This document shows, piece after piece, positions 1-5,168 of a DNA stretch of 7,870 nt (its first letter is position 1; each line of letters starts with the position of its first letter). Made by a program: the position numbers and the translations under genes. The stretch is from NCBI GenBank assembly GCA_019114115.1, contig DXGD01000194.1, positions 1 through 7,870 on the forward strand, in the 5' to 3' direction. Source of the stretch: Candidatus Nesterenkonia stercoripullorum. Lineage in GTDB: Bacteria; Actinomycetota; Actinomycetes; Actinomycetales; Micrococcaceae. The notes beneath the pieces are model-generated. The model worked only from the letters and a program-made list of their open reading frames with translations. It made no database searches and had not been told where the DNA came from.

Positions 1-474
1 GATCGTGGTCAGCAGGACCGGATTCCCGCTCGCCGCGTAGACGACTGAGAGGAGGTTCTCGTCATGGTTCAGGTATTCCACAGAGTGGCCGGCGGTGAGT
101 GCTTGATCAATTGCCTTCAGCTCAGAGTCCATGGCCGCAAGGTCCTCAGCAGTGGCGCGCGCAGCGCCCTGTCTGGTGGCTTCGATTTCGAGGAGCCGGC
201 GAACGGTGTAGATGTCGAGTAGTTCCTCAGGCGACAGGCTCTTGACCACAGCCCCGCGGTGAGGGAGGGACTCTGCGAGGCCATTCTCTTCGAGGCGCCG
301 AATGGCTTCGCGCACCGGCATCACGCTCGTGCCCAGCTGGGCGGCGATGTCCCGAATCCGCAGATGCTGCCCGGCGGGCAGCTCTCCGGACATGATGGCT
401 GTGTGCATGGCCTCGAATACCTGGTCCACCTTTCTGGAGGTGTGGGGAATTTGCGGCAGCGACATAGTGGACAT
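1..474 (-). CDS. GntR-family transcriptional regulator, FCD-domain subfamily (3' part off window)
   Basis: Translation of the minus strand gives 158 residues with no stop up to the window edge, so the C-terminal part is missing. Residues about 14-80 form the GntR winged helix-turn-helix: an amphipathic helix (KVDQVFEAMHTAIMSGEL), the turn PAGQHLRIRDIAAQLG, a recognition helix around SVMPVREAIRRLEENGL, and a wing PHRGAVVKSLS. The FCD effector domain follows (SPEELLDIYTVRRLLEIEA onward). Such proteins are usually ligand-responsive repressors of amino-acid, organic-acid or sugar-acid genes. The start is taken at base 474 because a GGAGG lies upstream at 490-494, although the 15-base spacing is long; a second ATG at 465 is possible. 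In the usual FCD metal motif Asp-x3-His, this protein reads Asp-Glu-Asn-Leu-Leu, so the first histidine ligand appears lost. It is divergent to the symporter cluster, which it probably regulates (inference). Confidence 0.9.
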   Translation of the reverse strand, partial: MSTMSLPQIPHTSRKVDQVFEAMHTAIMSGELPAGQHLRIRDIAAQLGTSVMPVREAIRRLEENGLAESLPHRGAVVKSLSPEELLDIYTVRRLLEIEATRQGAARATAEDLAAMDSELKAIDQALTAGHSVEYLNHDENLLSVVYAASGNPVLLTTI

Positions 475-481
475 TCTATAA

Positions 482-496
482 CCGGAGAACCTCCGG
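482..496. repeat. Perfect inverted repeat over the gntR ribosome-binding site
   Basis: CCGGAG-AAC-CTCCGG is a perfect 6-base inverted repeat with a 3-base spacer, just upstream of the gntR start. On the minus strand it includes the only GGAGG available as a Shine-Dalgarno sequence. It could be an operator half-site pair or an RNA hairpin that hides the ribosome-binding site. The sequence shows only the symmetry; the role is inferred. Confidence 0.5.
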
Positions 497-550
497 AGCT
501 CGCCAAGCCGTTCCCGCCGCGGCGAGCAGGGCGGGGCCGGCCGTCGGCTA

Positions 551-579
551 TTGCGCAGTTTGTGATCACAGATTACAGT
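551..579 (+). promoter_or_regulatory. Candidate sigma-70-type promoter pointing toward the symporter cluster
   Basis: TTGCGC (551-556) and TACAGT (574-579) are separated by exactly 17 bases and fit the TTGnnn / TAnnnT pattern of housekeeping promoters. Transcription would begin near 586 and make a leader of roughly 465 bases through the stem-loop region before the symporter start. The spacer contains the TGTGATCACA palindrome. Prediction by eye only. Confidence 0.4.
561..570. promoter_or_regulatory. Perfect palindrome, candidate operator between divergent promoters
   Basis: TGTGATCACA is a perfect 10-base palindrome lying inside the spacer of the rightward promoter candidate and touching the -10 of the leftward one. 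A repressor bound here would block both directions. The adjacent GntR regulator is the obvious candidate, by analogy with self-regulating FCD-type GntR proteins. It resembles CRP half-sites (TGTGA/TCACA) but lacks the 6-base spacer CRP needs, so CRP is unlikely. Confidence 0.45.
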
Positions 580-598
580 CTCCTCAATATCTACCGAA
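570..598 (-). promoter_or_regulatory. Candidate promoter for the GntR regulator
   Basis: On the minus strand TTCGGT (598-593) and TAATCT (575-570) are 17 bases apart. The match to consensus is weaker than for the opposite promoter, but the position is sensible: about 95 bases upstream of the gntR start and overlapping the palindrome at 561-570. This gives overlapping divergent promoters sharing one operator. Confidence 0.3.
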
Positions 599-714
599 TG
601 TGACTCTGGGGCGACACTTTCCGATTGACACCCGCCGCGGAGGTCGTTCGCACAGTTTTGCATCGCGTGGATGGGGACCTCGATGGCTCGCTGCAGCGCG
701 GGCCTCGTGAATCG

Positions 715-887
715 ACAGGAGCGCCGAACAGGTGTGCCCCTGTGCTGGTATGACGCGCCGCGACTGGCTGTCGCGGCGCGTCGCCACGCGGAGCCGGGCA
801 TGAATCACGGAGAACCGCTGCGTGCTCGCTTGAGCGCGTGGCATGAGCCTCAGCCTTCGTGTGAGGCTCCGTTGTGCGGCGAGCCGC
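715..887 (+). ncRNA. Chain of stem-loops in the symporter leader; candidate structured RNA, class unknown
   Basis: Four or five consecutive helices can be drawn. (a) 728-732 with 739-743 (ACAGG/CCTGT). (b) 752-764 with 770-782, 13 perfect pairs. (c) 817-827 with 832-842, 11 pairs including three G-U wobbles. (d) 845-852 with 862-869, 8 perfect pairs (GAGCCTCA/TGAGGCTC). (e) a short GCGGC/GCCGC at 876-887. The G-U pairs of helix (c) would become A-C mismatches in a minus-strand transcript, so any RNA is more likely plus-strand, toward the symporter. I compared it by eye with the glycine, cobalamin, SAM, guanidine-I, ZTP, ydaO and TPP riboswitch consensus sequences and recognised none. No convincing protein-coding frame crosses this region. 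It may be a new cis-regulatory RNA, a small RNA, or only clustered terminator-like repeats. Confidence 0.4.
752..782 (+). terminator. 13-bp perfect hairpin, terminator- or attenuator-like
   Basis: GACGCGCCGCGAC (752-764) pairs perfectly with 770-782 around a 5-base TGGCT loop. There is no T-run after it, which is common for actinobacterial hairpin terminators but also weakens the call. It does not follow a gene end; it lies inside the presumed leader of the symporter, which would suit attenuation. Confidence 0.4.
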
Positions 888-900
888 TCGACGCCTTGCC

Positions 901-980
901 ATGTCAATTGTTCTATGCCTATTTATTCTCAAAGCTTCTGCATCATCTGCTCTTAGAAAATAGTTTCATCAATTCCCTTG
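901..980. other. AT-rich island (27 of 80 bases G/C)
   Basis: This segment is about 34 percent GC, sharply lower than the GC-rich DNA on both sides, and starts directly after the stem-loop cluster. It may be a promoter-associated AT-rich element, a target for an AT-binding nucleoid protein such as Lsr2, or a junction left by an old insertion. A 20-codon frame (901-963) runs through it but has no clear ribosome-binding site. Confidence 0.6.
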
Positions 981-983
981 ACC

Positions 984-1011
984 TTGGACGCCAGTCGGGA
1001 CATGATATAGA
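984..1011 (+). promoter_or_regulatory. Candidate proximal promoter of the symporter gene
   Basis: TTGGAC (984-989) and TATAGA (1006-1011) are 16 bases apart and lie about 40 bases before the symporter start. An overlapping TTGACC (978-983) is an alternative -35. TGAT-ATAG-ATCA (1003-1014) and GGTG-T-CACC (1027-1035) are small inverted repeats around the presumed transcription start and could bind a regulator. Confidence 0.35.
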
Positions 1012-1052
1012 TCACGCTCTGAGGCGGGTGTCACCGGTCTCAGGAGAAACTC

Positions 1053-2525
1053 ATGGAAATCGTCTCGACCATCAGTGATTGGGTCTGGACGCCGATGGCG
1101 TATTTCGCTCTCGCCCTCGGATTGTTCTTCACCTGGCTCACTCGAGGAGTCCAGTTCCGGCGTCTGCCGGACATGATCAAGCAGCTTCGCGCGGGCGGGG
1201 GAGGGGACGAGGGACTCTCCTCCTTCCAGACCCTGGCACTGACACTCTCCAGCCGAGTGGGCGTGGGCAGCATCGCGGGCGTGGCGACTGCCATCGCTGC
1301 CGGAGGACCGGGTGCACTGCTGTGGATGGCAGTCACCGGCTTGCTCTGCTCCACAGCCGCCTATGCGGAGGCGGTCCTGGCGCAGGTGTATAAGCGCCGC
1401 ATCCGCGGGGAAGACCGGGGCGGGATGCCGTACTACGTGAAGTACGGTCTGAAAGCGCCCTGGCTGGCGATGATTCTGGCGGCAATGACCCTTGTGGGAT
1501 ATGGACTCGTCTTCCCCGGCATTCAGGCCAACAACATCGCCTCCAGCGCAGAGCTCGCCTTCGGCCTCGATTCCTGGGTCACCGGCGTGATCATCACCGC
1601 CTTGCTGGCCCTGGTGATTCTGGGCGGCACCAAGCGCATCGTGAGCGTCGCCCAGACAGTGGTGCCTTTCATGGCCATCGGCTATATGCTGACCGCCTGC
1701 GTCATCATCGCGATGAACCTGAGCGCCGTACCCGGTGCACTGTGGACGATCGTCAGCTCCGGCCTGGGTATCGATTCGGTTTTCGGAGGCCTGATCGGCT
1801 ACGCCGTGGCGTGGGGTGTCCGCCGAGCGATCTTCGCCTCTGCCACCGGTTTGGGGGAGGGCTCCTTCGCCGCAGCTGCTGCCCACACCTCGCACCCCGG
1901 TAAGCAGGGCATCATCCAGGCCTTCAGCATTTACATCGATGTCCTTCTGGTGTGCATGGCGACAGGACTGATGATCGTCCTCACCAACAGCTACCACGTC
2001 ATCGATCAGATACGAGGCGGCTTCATCGTGGACTACGTGCCGGGCACTGTCGCGGGGCCCAACTTCGTCCAGAACGCTATTGAAGTGACGCTGCCGGGGT
2101 GGGGGCCCACCTTCGTGGCCGTCGCCGTGTTCCTCTTCGCTTTCACCTCCCAGATCTTCTTCTTCTACGTGGCCAGCACCAATCTGGTGTTTCTCTTGGG
2201 GGAGAAGACGAACCGCGGGCTGGAGTGGGCGCTCAAGGTGGGGGCGCTGAGCATCTCGTTCGTCGGCGCGGTGATCAGCGCTGATGCAATGTGGGCCATT
2301 GGTGACATCGGGTACGGGCTCATTGCGTGGGTCAACCTGGTCAGCGTGGCGCTTCTGGTGCCCGTGGTCCGGAAGATCGTCCGGGACTACGACCGGCAGC
2401 GTGCGCTGGGTATCGACCCCGTCTTCAACCCGCATGAGCTAGGGATCAGCGGGGCCGAGTGGTGGGAGGACAGGCTCGCGGAGCGGCAGAAGCAGCAGAC
2501 GGAGGGGACGAGCGTGCGCCGTTGA
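1053..2525 (+). CDS. AGCS-family sodium:amino-acid (alanine/glycine-type) symporter, divergent
   Basis: A 490-residue membrane protein of the alanine/glycine:cation symporter family (TC 2.A.25), which imports small neutral amino acids using the sodium gradient. The length is normal for the family and about ten hydrophobic segments are visible, beginning at residues 13-30. Family landmarks are SSRVGVGSIAGVATAIAAGGPGALLWM (residues 66-92, the core binding region), GEGSFAAAA (268-276), the HPGKQGIIQAFSIYID segment (281-296) and FAFTSQIFFFY (362-372). Several positions differ from the usual pattern: Ser73 replaces the Asn of GxGN, Leu90 and Ala93 replace F and W of the FWMW signature, and the usual YYGE-like motif is absent. 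The substrate may therefore differ from alanine. The C-terminus (about 441-490) is charged and cytosolic. AGGAG at 1042-1046, six bases before ATG, supports the start. First gene of the plus-strand cluster. Confidence 0.93.
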   Translation: MEIVSTISDWVWTPMAYFALALGLFFTWLTRGVQFRRLPDMIKQLRAGGGGDEGLSSFQTLALTLSSRVGVGSIAGVATAIAAGGPGALLWMAVTGLLCSTAAYAEAVLAQVYKRRIRGEDRGGMPYYVKYGLKAPWLAMILAAMTLVGYGLVFPGIQANNIASSAELAFGLDSWVTGVIITALLALVILGGTKRIVSVAQTVVPFMAIGYMLTACVIIAMNLSAVPGALWTIVSSGLGIDSVFGGLIGYAVAWGVRRAIFASATGLGEGSFAAAAAHTSHPGKQGIIQAFSIYIDVLLVCMATGLMIVLTNSYHVIDQIRGGFIVDYVPGTVAGPNFVQNAIEVTLPGWGPTFVAVAVFLFAFTSQIFFFYVASTNLVFLLGEKTNRGLEWALKVGALSISFVGAVISADAMWAIGDIGYGLIAWVNLVSVALLVPVVRKIVRDYDRQRALGIDPVFNPHELGISGAEWWEDRLAERQKQQTEGTSVRR

Positions 2526-2584
2526 CCCGAGCATCAGTCCATCGTGTCCGAGCAACTCGAGAATATGCGAAAGAGGATCCCGTC

Positions 2585-3031
2585 ATGGAATCAGTCCTTG
2601 TGGGAGTTGACCACAGCGTACCGTCCCGCCGGGCGTCGCAGTTCGCCCTGAAGCGCGCTCAGATCAATCAGTGGCGAGTGCGCATCGTCCACGTCGTGAA
2701 CTGGTCGCGCTGGTATGACACGCCGACGCTCCCAGAGCTGCAAGCGCGGCCGCTCAGGATGAAAGAAGAGACTCAGTCTGTTCGGCGCACTCTGCTCGAT
2801 CCGCTCTTGGAGGATATGAAGCAGAAAGGTCTCGTCGAAGGCTTGGCCATCGGCAGCGCAGTGCATTTCGGCAGACCTTCGGAGGTTCTGAGCGAGCTGG
2901 CCGGCACCGGTGATTCAGATCTGGTGATCGTAGCTCGTACCGGAGAGTCGAACCTGAAGCAGGCGATCTTCGGGAGTACGGCCAGCAGGCTGGTGCAGCA
3001 TGCGCCCGTGCCCGTCATCGTCGTCCCCTGA
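2585..3031 (+). CDS. Universal stress protein (single UspA domain)
   Basis: A 148-residue single-domain USP, usual length for the family. The N-terminal strand reads SVLVGVDHS with the conserved Asp9. The C-terminal ATP-loop region reads A117-x2-G120-x9-G130-S131-T132, matching the ATP-binding type G-x2-G-x9-G-S/T except that the first Gly is Ala, followed by the typical RLVQHAPVPVIVV ending. It is a cytosolic, probably nucleotide-binding dimer (family knowledge). The start is set at ATG 2585 because AAGAGGA at 2571-2577 is well placed and translation matches the family from there; the open frame extends upstream but that part has no USP similarity. It lies 59 bases after the symporter. A USP linked to a transporter has a precedent in Halomonas TeaD with the TeaABC ectoine transporter, so a regulatory role here is plausible (inference). 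Confidence 0.92.
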   Translation: MESVLVGVDHSVPSRRASQFALKRAQINQWRVRIVHVVNWSRWYDTPTLPELQARPLRMKEETQSVRRTLLDPLLEDMKQKGLVEGLAIGSAVHFGRPSEVLSELAGTGDSDLVIVARTGESNLKQAIFGSTASRLVQHAPVPVIVVP

Positions 3032-3044
3032 CACGGGGCGATGT

Positions 3045-3089
3045 GCAGTGCGTGGTGCACTGCCGGTGCTGAAAAGTCCGTTCAGCGCC
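3045..3089 (+). terminator. Two back-to-back hairpins between the USP and the binding-protein gene
   Basis: GCAGTGC (3045-3051) pairs with GCACTGC (3057-3063), a perfect 7-bp stem. One base later GGTGCTGAA (3065-3073) pairs with TTCAGCGCC (3081-3089), 9 pairs including one G-U. The pair begins 14 bases after the USP stop. There is no T-run. They may be partial terminators, or mRNA-processing or stabilising structures that set a different level for the lipoprotein. The wobble pair favours function in plus-strand RNA. Confidence 0.45.
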
Positions 3090-3131
3090 TATCACTACCA
3101 ATGATTCTTGCTCATCCCGAGGAGGGTGACG

Positions 3132-4013
3132 ATGTGTGCACGAGCGATAAGAGTGGCGGCAACAGCCGTCGTGGTCGCTGTTTCAGTCAGTGCGTGTGGA
3201 GGCCAGGGTTCCTCTGAAGTGTCTGAGGACTGCGTACCTGAACACGAGTTCGAGACCATCGATGACGGGGTCTTGACTGTCTCTACCTACCCCCTGCCGC
3301 CTTTCTCCAACGTCGAAGACAGAGGGGAGGCGGTCGATGGCACAGCGTTCACCATCGGAGGCACGCTGGTGGGGGTTGACGGGGACATTCTGAATGAGTT
3401 CGCAGCCCGGGAGTGTCTCGAGATCGAGGTGCATTCGACGGCCGCAGGTGCAGTACTTTCTGCTGTGCAATCGGGAGGTGCCGACGTCGGCGCCGGGAAC
3501 TGGTATCGCACCACTGAACGAGCTGAGATTCTCGACCTGACAGACCCGATCTATCTTGATCGTCTGGCCATCATCGCCCCGGACGGGGTCTCGGATTTCG
3601 CTGACCTGCAGGACCGTCGAGTCGGCACCGTGGTCGGGTATCAATACGTTGAAGATCTGCGGGACTATTTCGCTGAGGACCTCGTGCTCTACAACTCTCC
3701 TCTGCTGATGTTCCGCGCGCTGGAAGATGGTGATATCGACGCGGCGGTGGATACAGTCGGTGTGGGCAACGAGTTCACTCGCGAGAACGACCTGAACGTG
3801 GAAGAGGCCGAGCCGTTGGAGGACATTTCAGCATCCTTGGAGCCCGGACAGTCTGCATTCCTGGTCGAGCAGGGGCATGATGATCTGCTGGAGGCCCTCA
3901 ATGCCACTATCGAGAGCCTGCGGGAGGAAGGTCGCCTCGCTGAGATCATGGAGGAGAACGGGTTTGACGAGTCCTCAGCAGAACCAGGTGAGCCGCGTTT
4001 CATCGACGGCTGA
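3132..4013 (+). CDS. Family-3 solute-binding lipoprotein, lysine-free and highly acidic, no ABC partners nearby
   Basis: A 293-residue extracellular lipoprotein resembling amino-acid-binding proteins of ABC importers (SBP_bac_3). A lipoprotein signal is clear: Arg residues near the N-terminus, a hydrophobic stretch, and lipobox V19-S20-A21-C22. Family-like segments include GVDGDILNEFAARECLEIEV (81-100), DVGAGNWYRTTERAEILDLTDPIY (118-141; Arg130 in the position that commonly binds the ligand carboxylate) and the second lobe from about 160. Cys34 and Cys95 could form a disulfide. The mature part has 62 Asp/Glu, 13 Arg and no Lys. The start is ATG 3132, with GAGGAGGG at 3119-3126 five bases upstream; a TTG 24 bases earlier is open but would place the SD inside the gene. 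No permease or ATPase gene is present in the window, so it may serve a distant ABC transporter, assist the symporter, or act as a receptor. The racemase-like gene follows after 33 bases. Confidence 0.92.
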   Translation: MCARAIRVAATAVVVAVSVSACGGQGSSEVSEDCVPEHEFETIDDGVLTVSTYPLPPFSNVEDRGEAVDGTAFTIGGTLVGVDGDILNEFAARECLEIEVHSTAAGAVLSAVQSGGADVGAGNWYRTTERAEILDLTDPIYLDRLAIIAPDGVSDFADLQDRRVGTVVGYQYVEDLRDYFAEDLVLYNSPLLMFRALEDGDIDAAVDTVGVGNEFTRENDLNVEEAEPLEDISASLEPGQSAFLVEQGHDDLLEALNATIESLREEGRLAEIMEENGFDESSAEPGEPRFIDG

Positions 4014-4046
4014 TCGGAGAAGTCTTGGTACAGGGGAGGAGCAGGC

Positions 4047-5096
4047 ATGACCGTGCGCTCTATCAGCGCCGTCGACGTGCATGTGGCAGGTGAGGCCAGT
4101 CGGGTGCTCATGGACAGCGGTGAGCTGGTCAAGGGGGCGGATATGCCCTCCCGGCTGACGTACTGCCGGAGCAATCTCCAATGGCTGCGCCGCCTCATGC
4201 TCAGTGAGCCGCGCGGATACCCAGGTCTGCTGGGCTCTCTGGTGGTGCCGCCTGTATCGGCCGAGAGCGATTTCGGCATCGTCATCCTGGAACAGGCCGA
4301 TTTCGCCCCGATGTCAGGGGTGAATCTCATGTGCGCTGTGACGGCGATGATCGAAACAGGGAGGCTGCCTGCCCGGGAACCTGTCTCCACAGTGCGGGTG
4401 GATACTGCATCAGGCACTGTGGATGCCCACGCGACGGTAGCCGAGGGACGAGTCAAAGAAGTGTCAATCCGCAACGTGCCCTCATTCGTGGTGGCGCGCC
4501 ACCACTCTCTGCTGCTGCCGGAGTACGGGCGGATCCCGGTCGATATCGCCTTCGGCGGGCAATTCTACGTTCAAGCGTCGGCGAAGCGACTCGGAGTGAG
4601 GATCGCCCCGGAATCGTCGAAGGATCTGATTCGCGCGGGTAACGCGCTGCTGGCGGCCGCGCGCGAGCAATTCCCTGTTCAGCATCCGGAGGAGCCAGCG
4701 TTGGATGAAGTGCATTTGCCGCTGATCTATGAGCCGGTCGACGAGCCGGGAGCCGACTGCAGCAGCGCCGTCGTGATGCCGTCCGGCCGGCCGGTGCTGG
4801 AGGACCCGCACGGCTGGGAGACTGGCTCTCTGGATAGATCCCCTGGTGGAACTGGAACGTGTGCACGTATGGCTGTCCAGTATGCGAACGGCGCACTCAG
4901 ACTCGGGGAAGACTTCGTCACGCAGAGCGTCCTGGGAACGACGCTGACCGGACGTCTGGAGCGAGCCACGACTGTGGGTCCCTGCTCTGCGGTGGTCCCG
5001 GTCATTGCCGGCCGGGGGTGGATCACCGGTTTCCATGAGTTCGTCCTGGCGCCGGACGATCCTTTCCCTGAGGGCTTCAGGCTTGATGCAGGATAG
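4047..5096 (+). CDS. Proline racemase superfamily protein with Ser/Gly in place of the catalytic Cys pair
   Basis: A 349-residue member of the family that includes proline racemase, 4-hydroxyproline 2-epimerase and trans-3-hydroxy-L-proline dehydratase; the length is normal. The N-terminal substrate motif reads DVHVAGEASRV (10-20). The first active-site motif, usually MCGH, reads M89-S90-G91-V92. The second, usually DRSPCGTGT, reads D263-R264-S265-P266-G267-G268-T269-G270-T271-C272. Both catalytic cysteines are therefore absent (Ser90 and Gly267), and the His of MCGH is Val. The Gly codon is GGT at 4845-4847, one base change from Cys TGT. Overall similarity is strong across the full length with no frameshift, so this is a maintained gene rather than a pseudogene. 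Racemisation by the two-thiol mechanism is not expected; a dehydratase, an epimerase of altered mechanism or a binding role are possible. GGGGAGGAG (4033-4041) supports the ATG. It is probably co-transcribed with the lipoprotein gene. Confidence 0.92.
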   Translation: MTVRSISAVDVHVAGEASRVLMDSGELVKGADMPSRLTYCRSNLQWLRRLMLSEPRGYPGLLGSLVVPPVSAESDFGIVILEQADFAPMSGVNLMCAVTAMIETGRLPAREPVSTVRVDTASGTVDAHATVAEGRVKEVSIRNVPSFVVARHHSLLLPEYGRIPVDIAFGGQFYVQASAKRLGVRIAPESSKDLIRAGNALLAAAREQFPVQHPEEPALDEVHLPLIYEPVDEPGADCSSAVVMPSGRPVLEDPHGWETGSLDRSPGGTGTCARMAVQYANGALRLGEDFVTQSVLGTTLTGRLERATTVGPCSAVVPVIAGRGWITGFHEFVLAPDDPFPEGFRLDAG

Positions 5097-5168
5097 TCAG
5101 ACGCGATGCCGGACGCAGCGCAGTGGCCGGCGAAGAAACAGCTCTGTGACAAGGGGTGTGTGCGCCAT

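Noticed and set aside
561..570. CRP/cAMP-receptor site
   Set aside because: The half-sites TGTGA and TCACA are directly joined, while CRP needs six bases between them.
625..630. Perfect TTGACA -35 hexamer
   Set aside because: No acceptable -10 hexamer lies 16-19 bases downstream.
600..900. Glycine riboswitch ahead of the AGCS symporter
   Set aside because: AGCS genes often have one, so it was looked for, but the conserved glycine-aptamer core sequences are not present.
584..932. Two overlapping minus-strand frames of 107 and 113 codons in the intergenic region
   Set aside because: Arg-rich translations typical of chance frames in GC-rich DNA; no ribosome site and no recognisable domain.
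671..1078. 135-codon open frame across the divergent intergenic region
   Set aside because: It runs through the hairpins, the AT-rich island and the symporter start, has no ribosome site, and its translation has no protein-like pattern.
969..2435. 488-codon minus-strand frame opposite the symporter
   Set aside because: A shadow of the symporter codon pattern; its His-, Asp- and Gly-rich translation has no family features, while the plus-strand frame is a clear membrane transporter.
2459..2584. Upstream extension of the USP frame inside the symporter end
   Set aside because: The extra 42 residues are not USP-like and ATG 2585 has its own ribosome site.
3108..3131. Upstream TTG start for the lipoprotein gene
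   Set aside because: It would put the strong GAGGAGGG ribosome site inside the coding region; ATG 3132 gives a normal lipoprotein signal.
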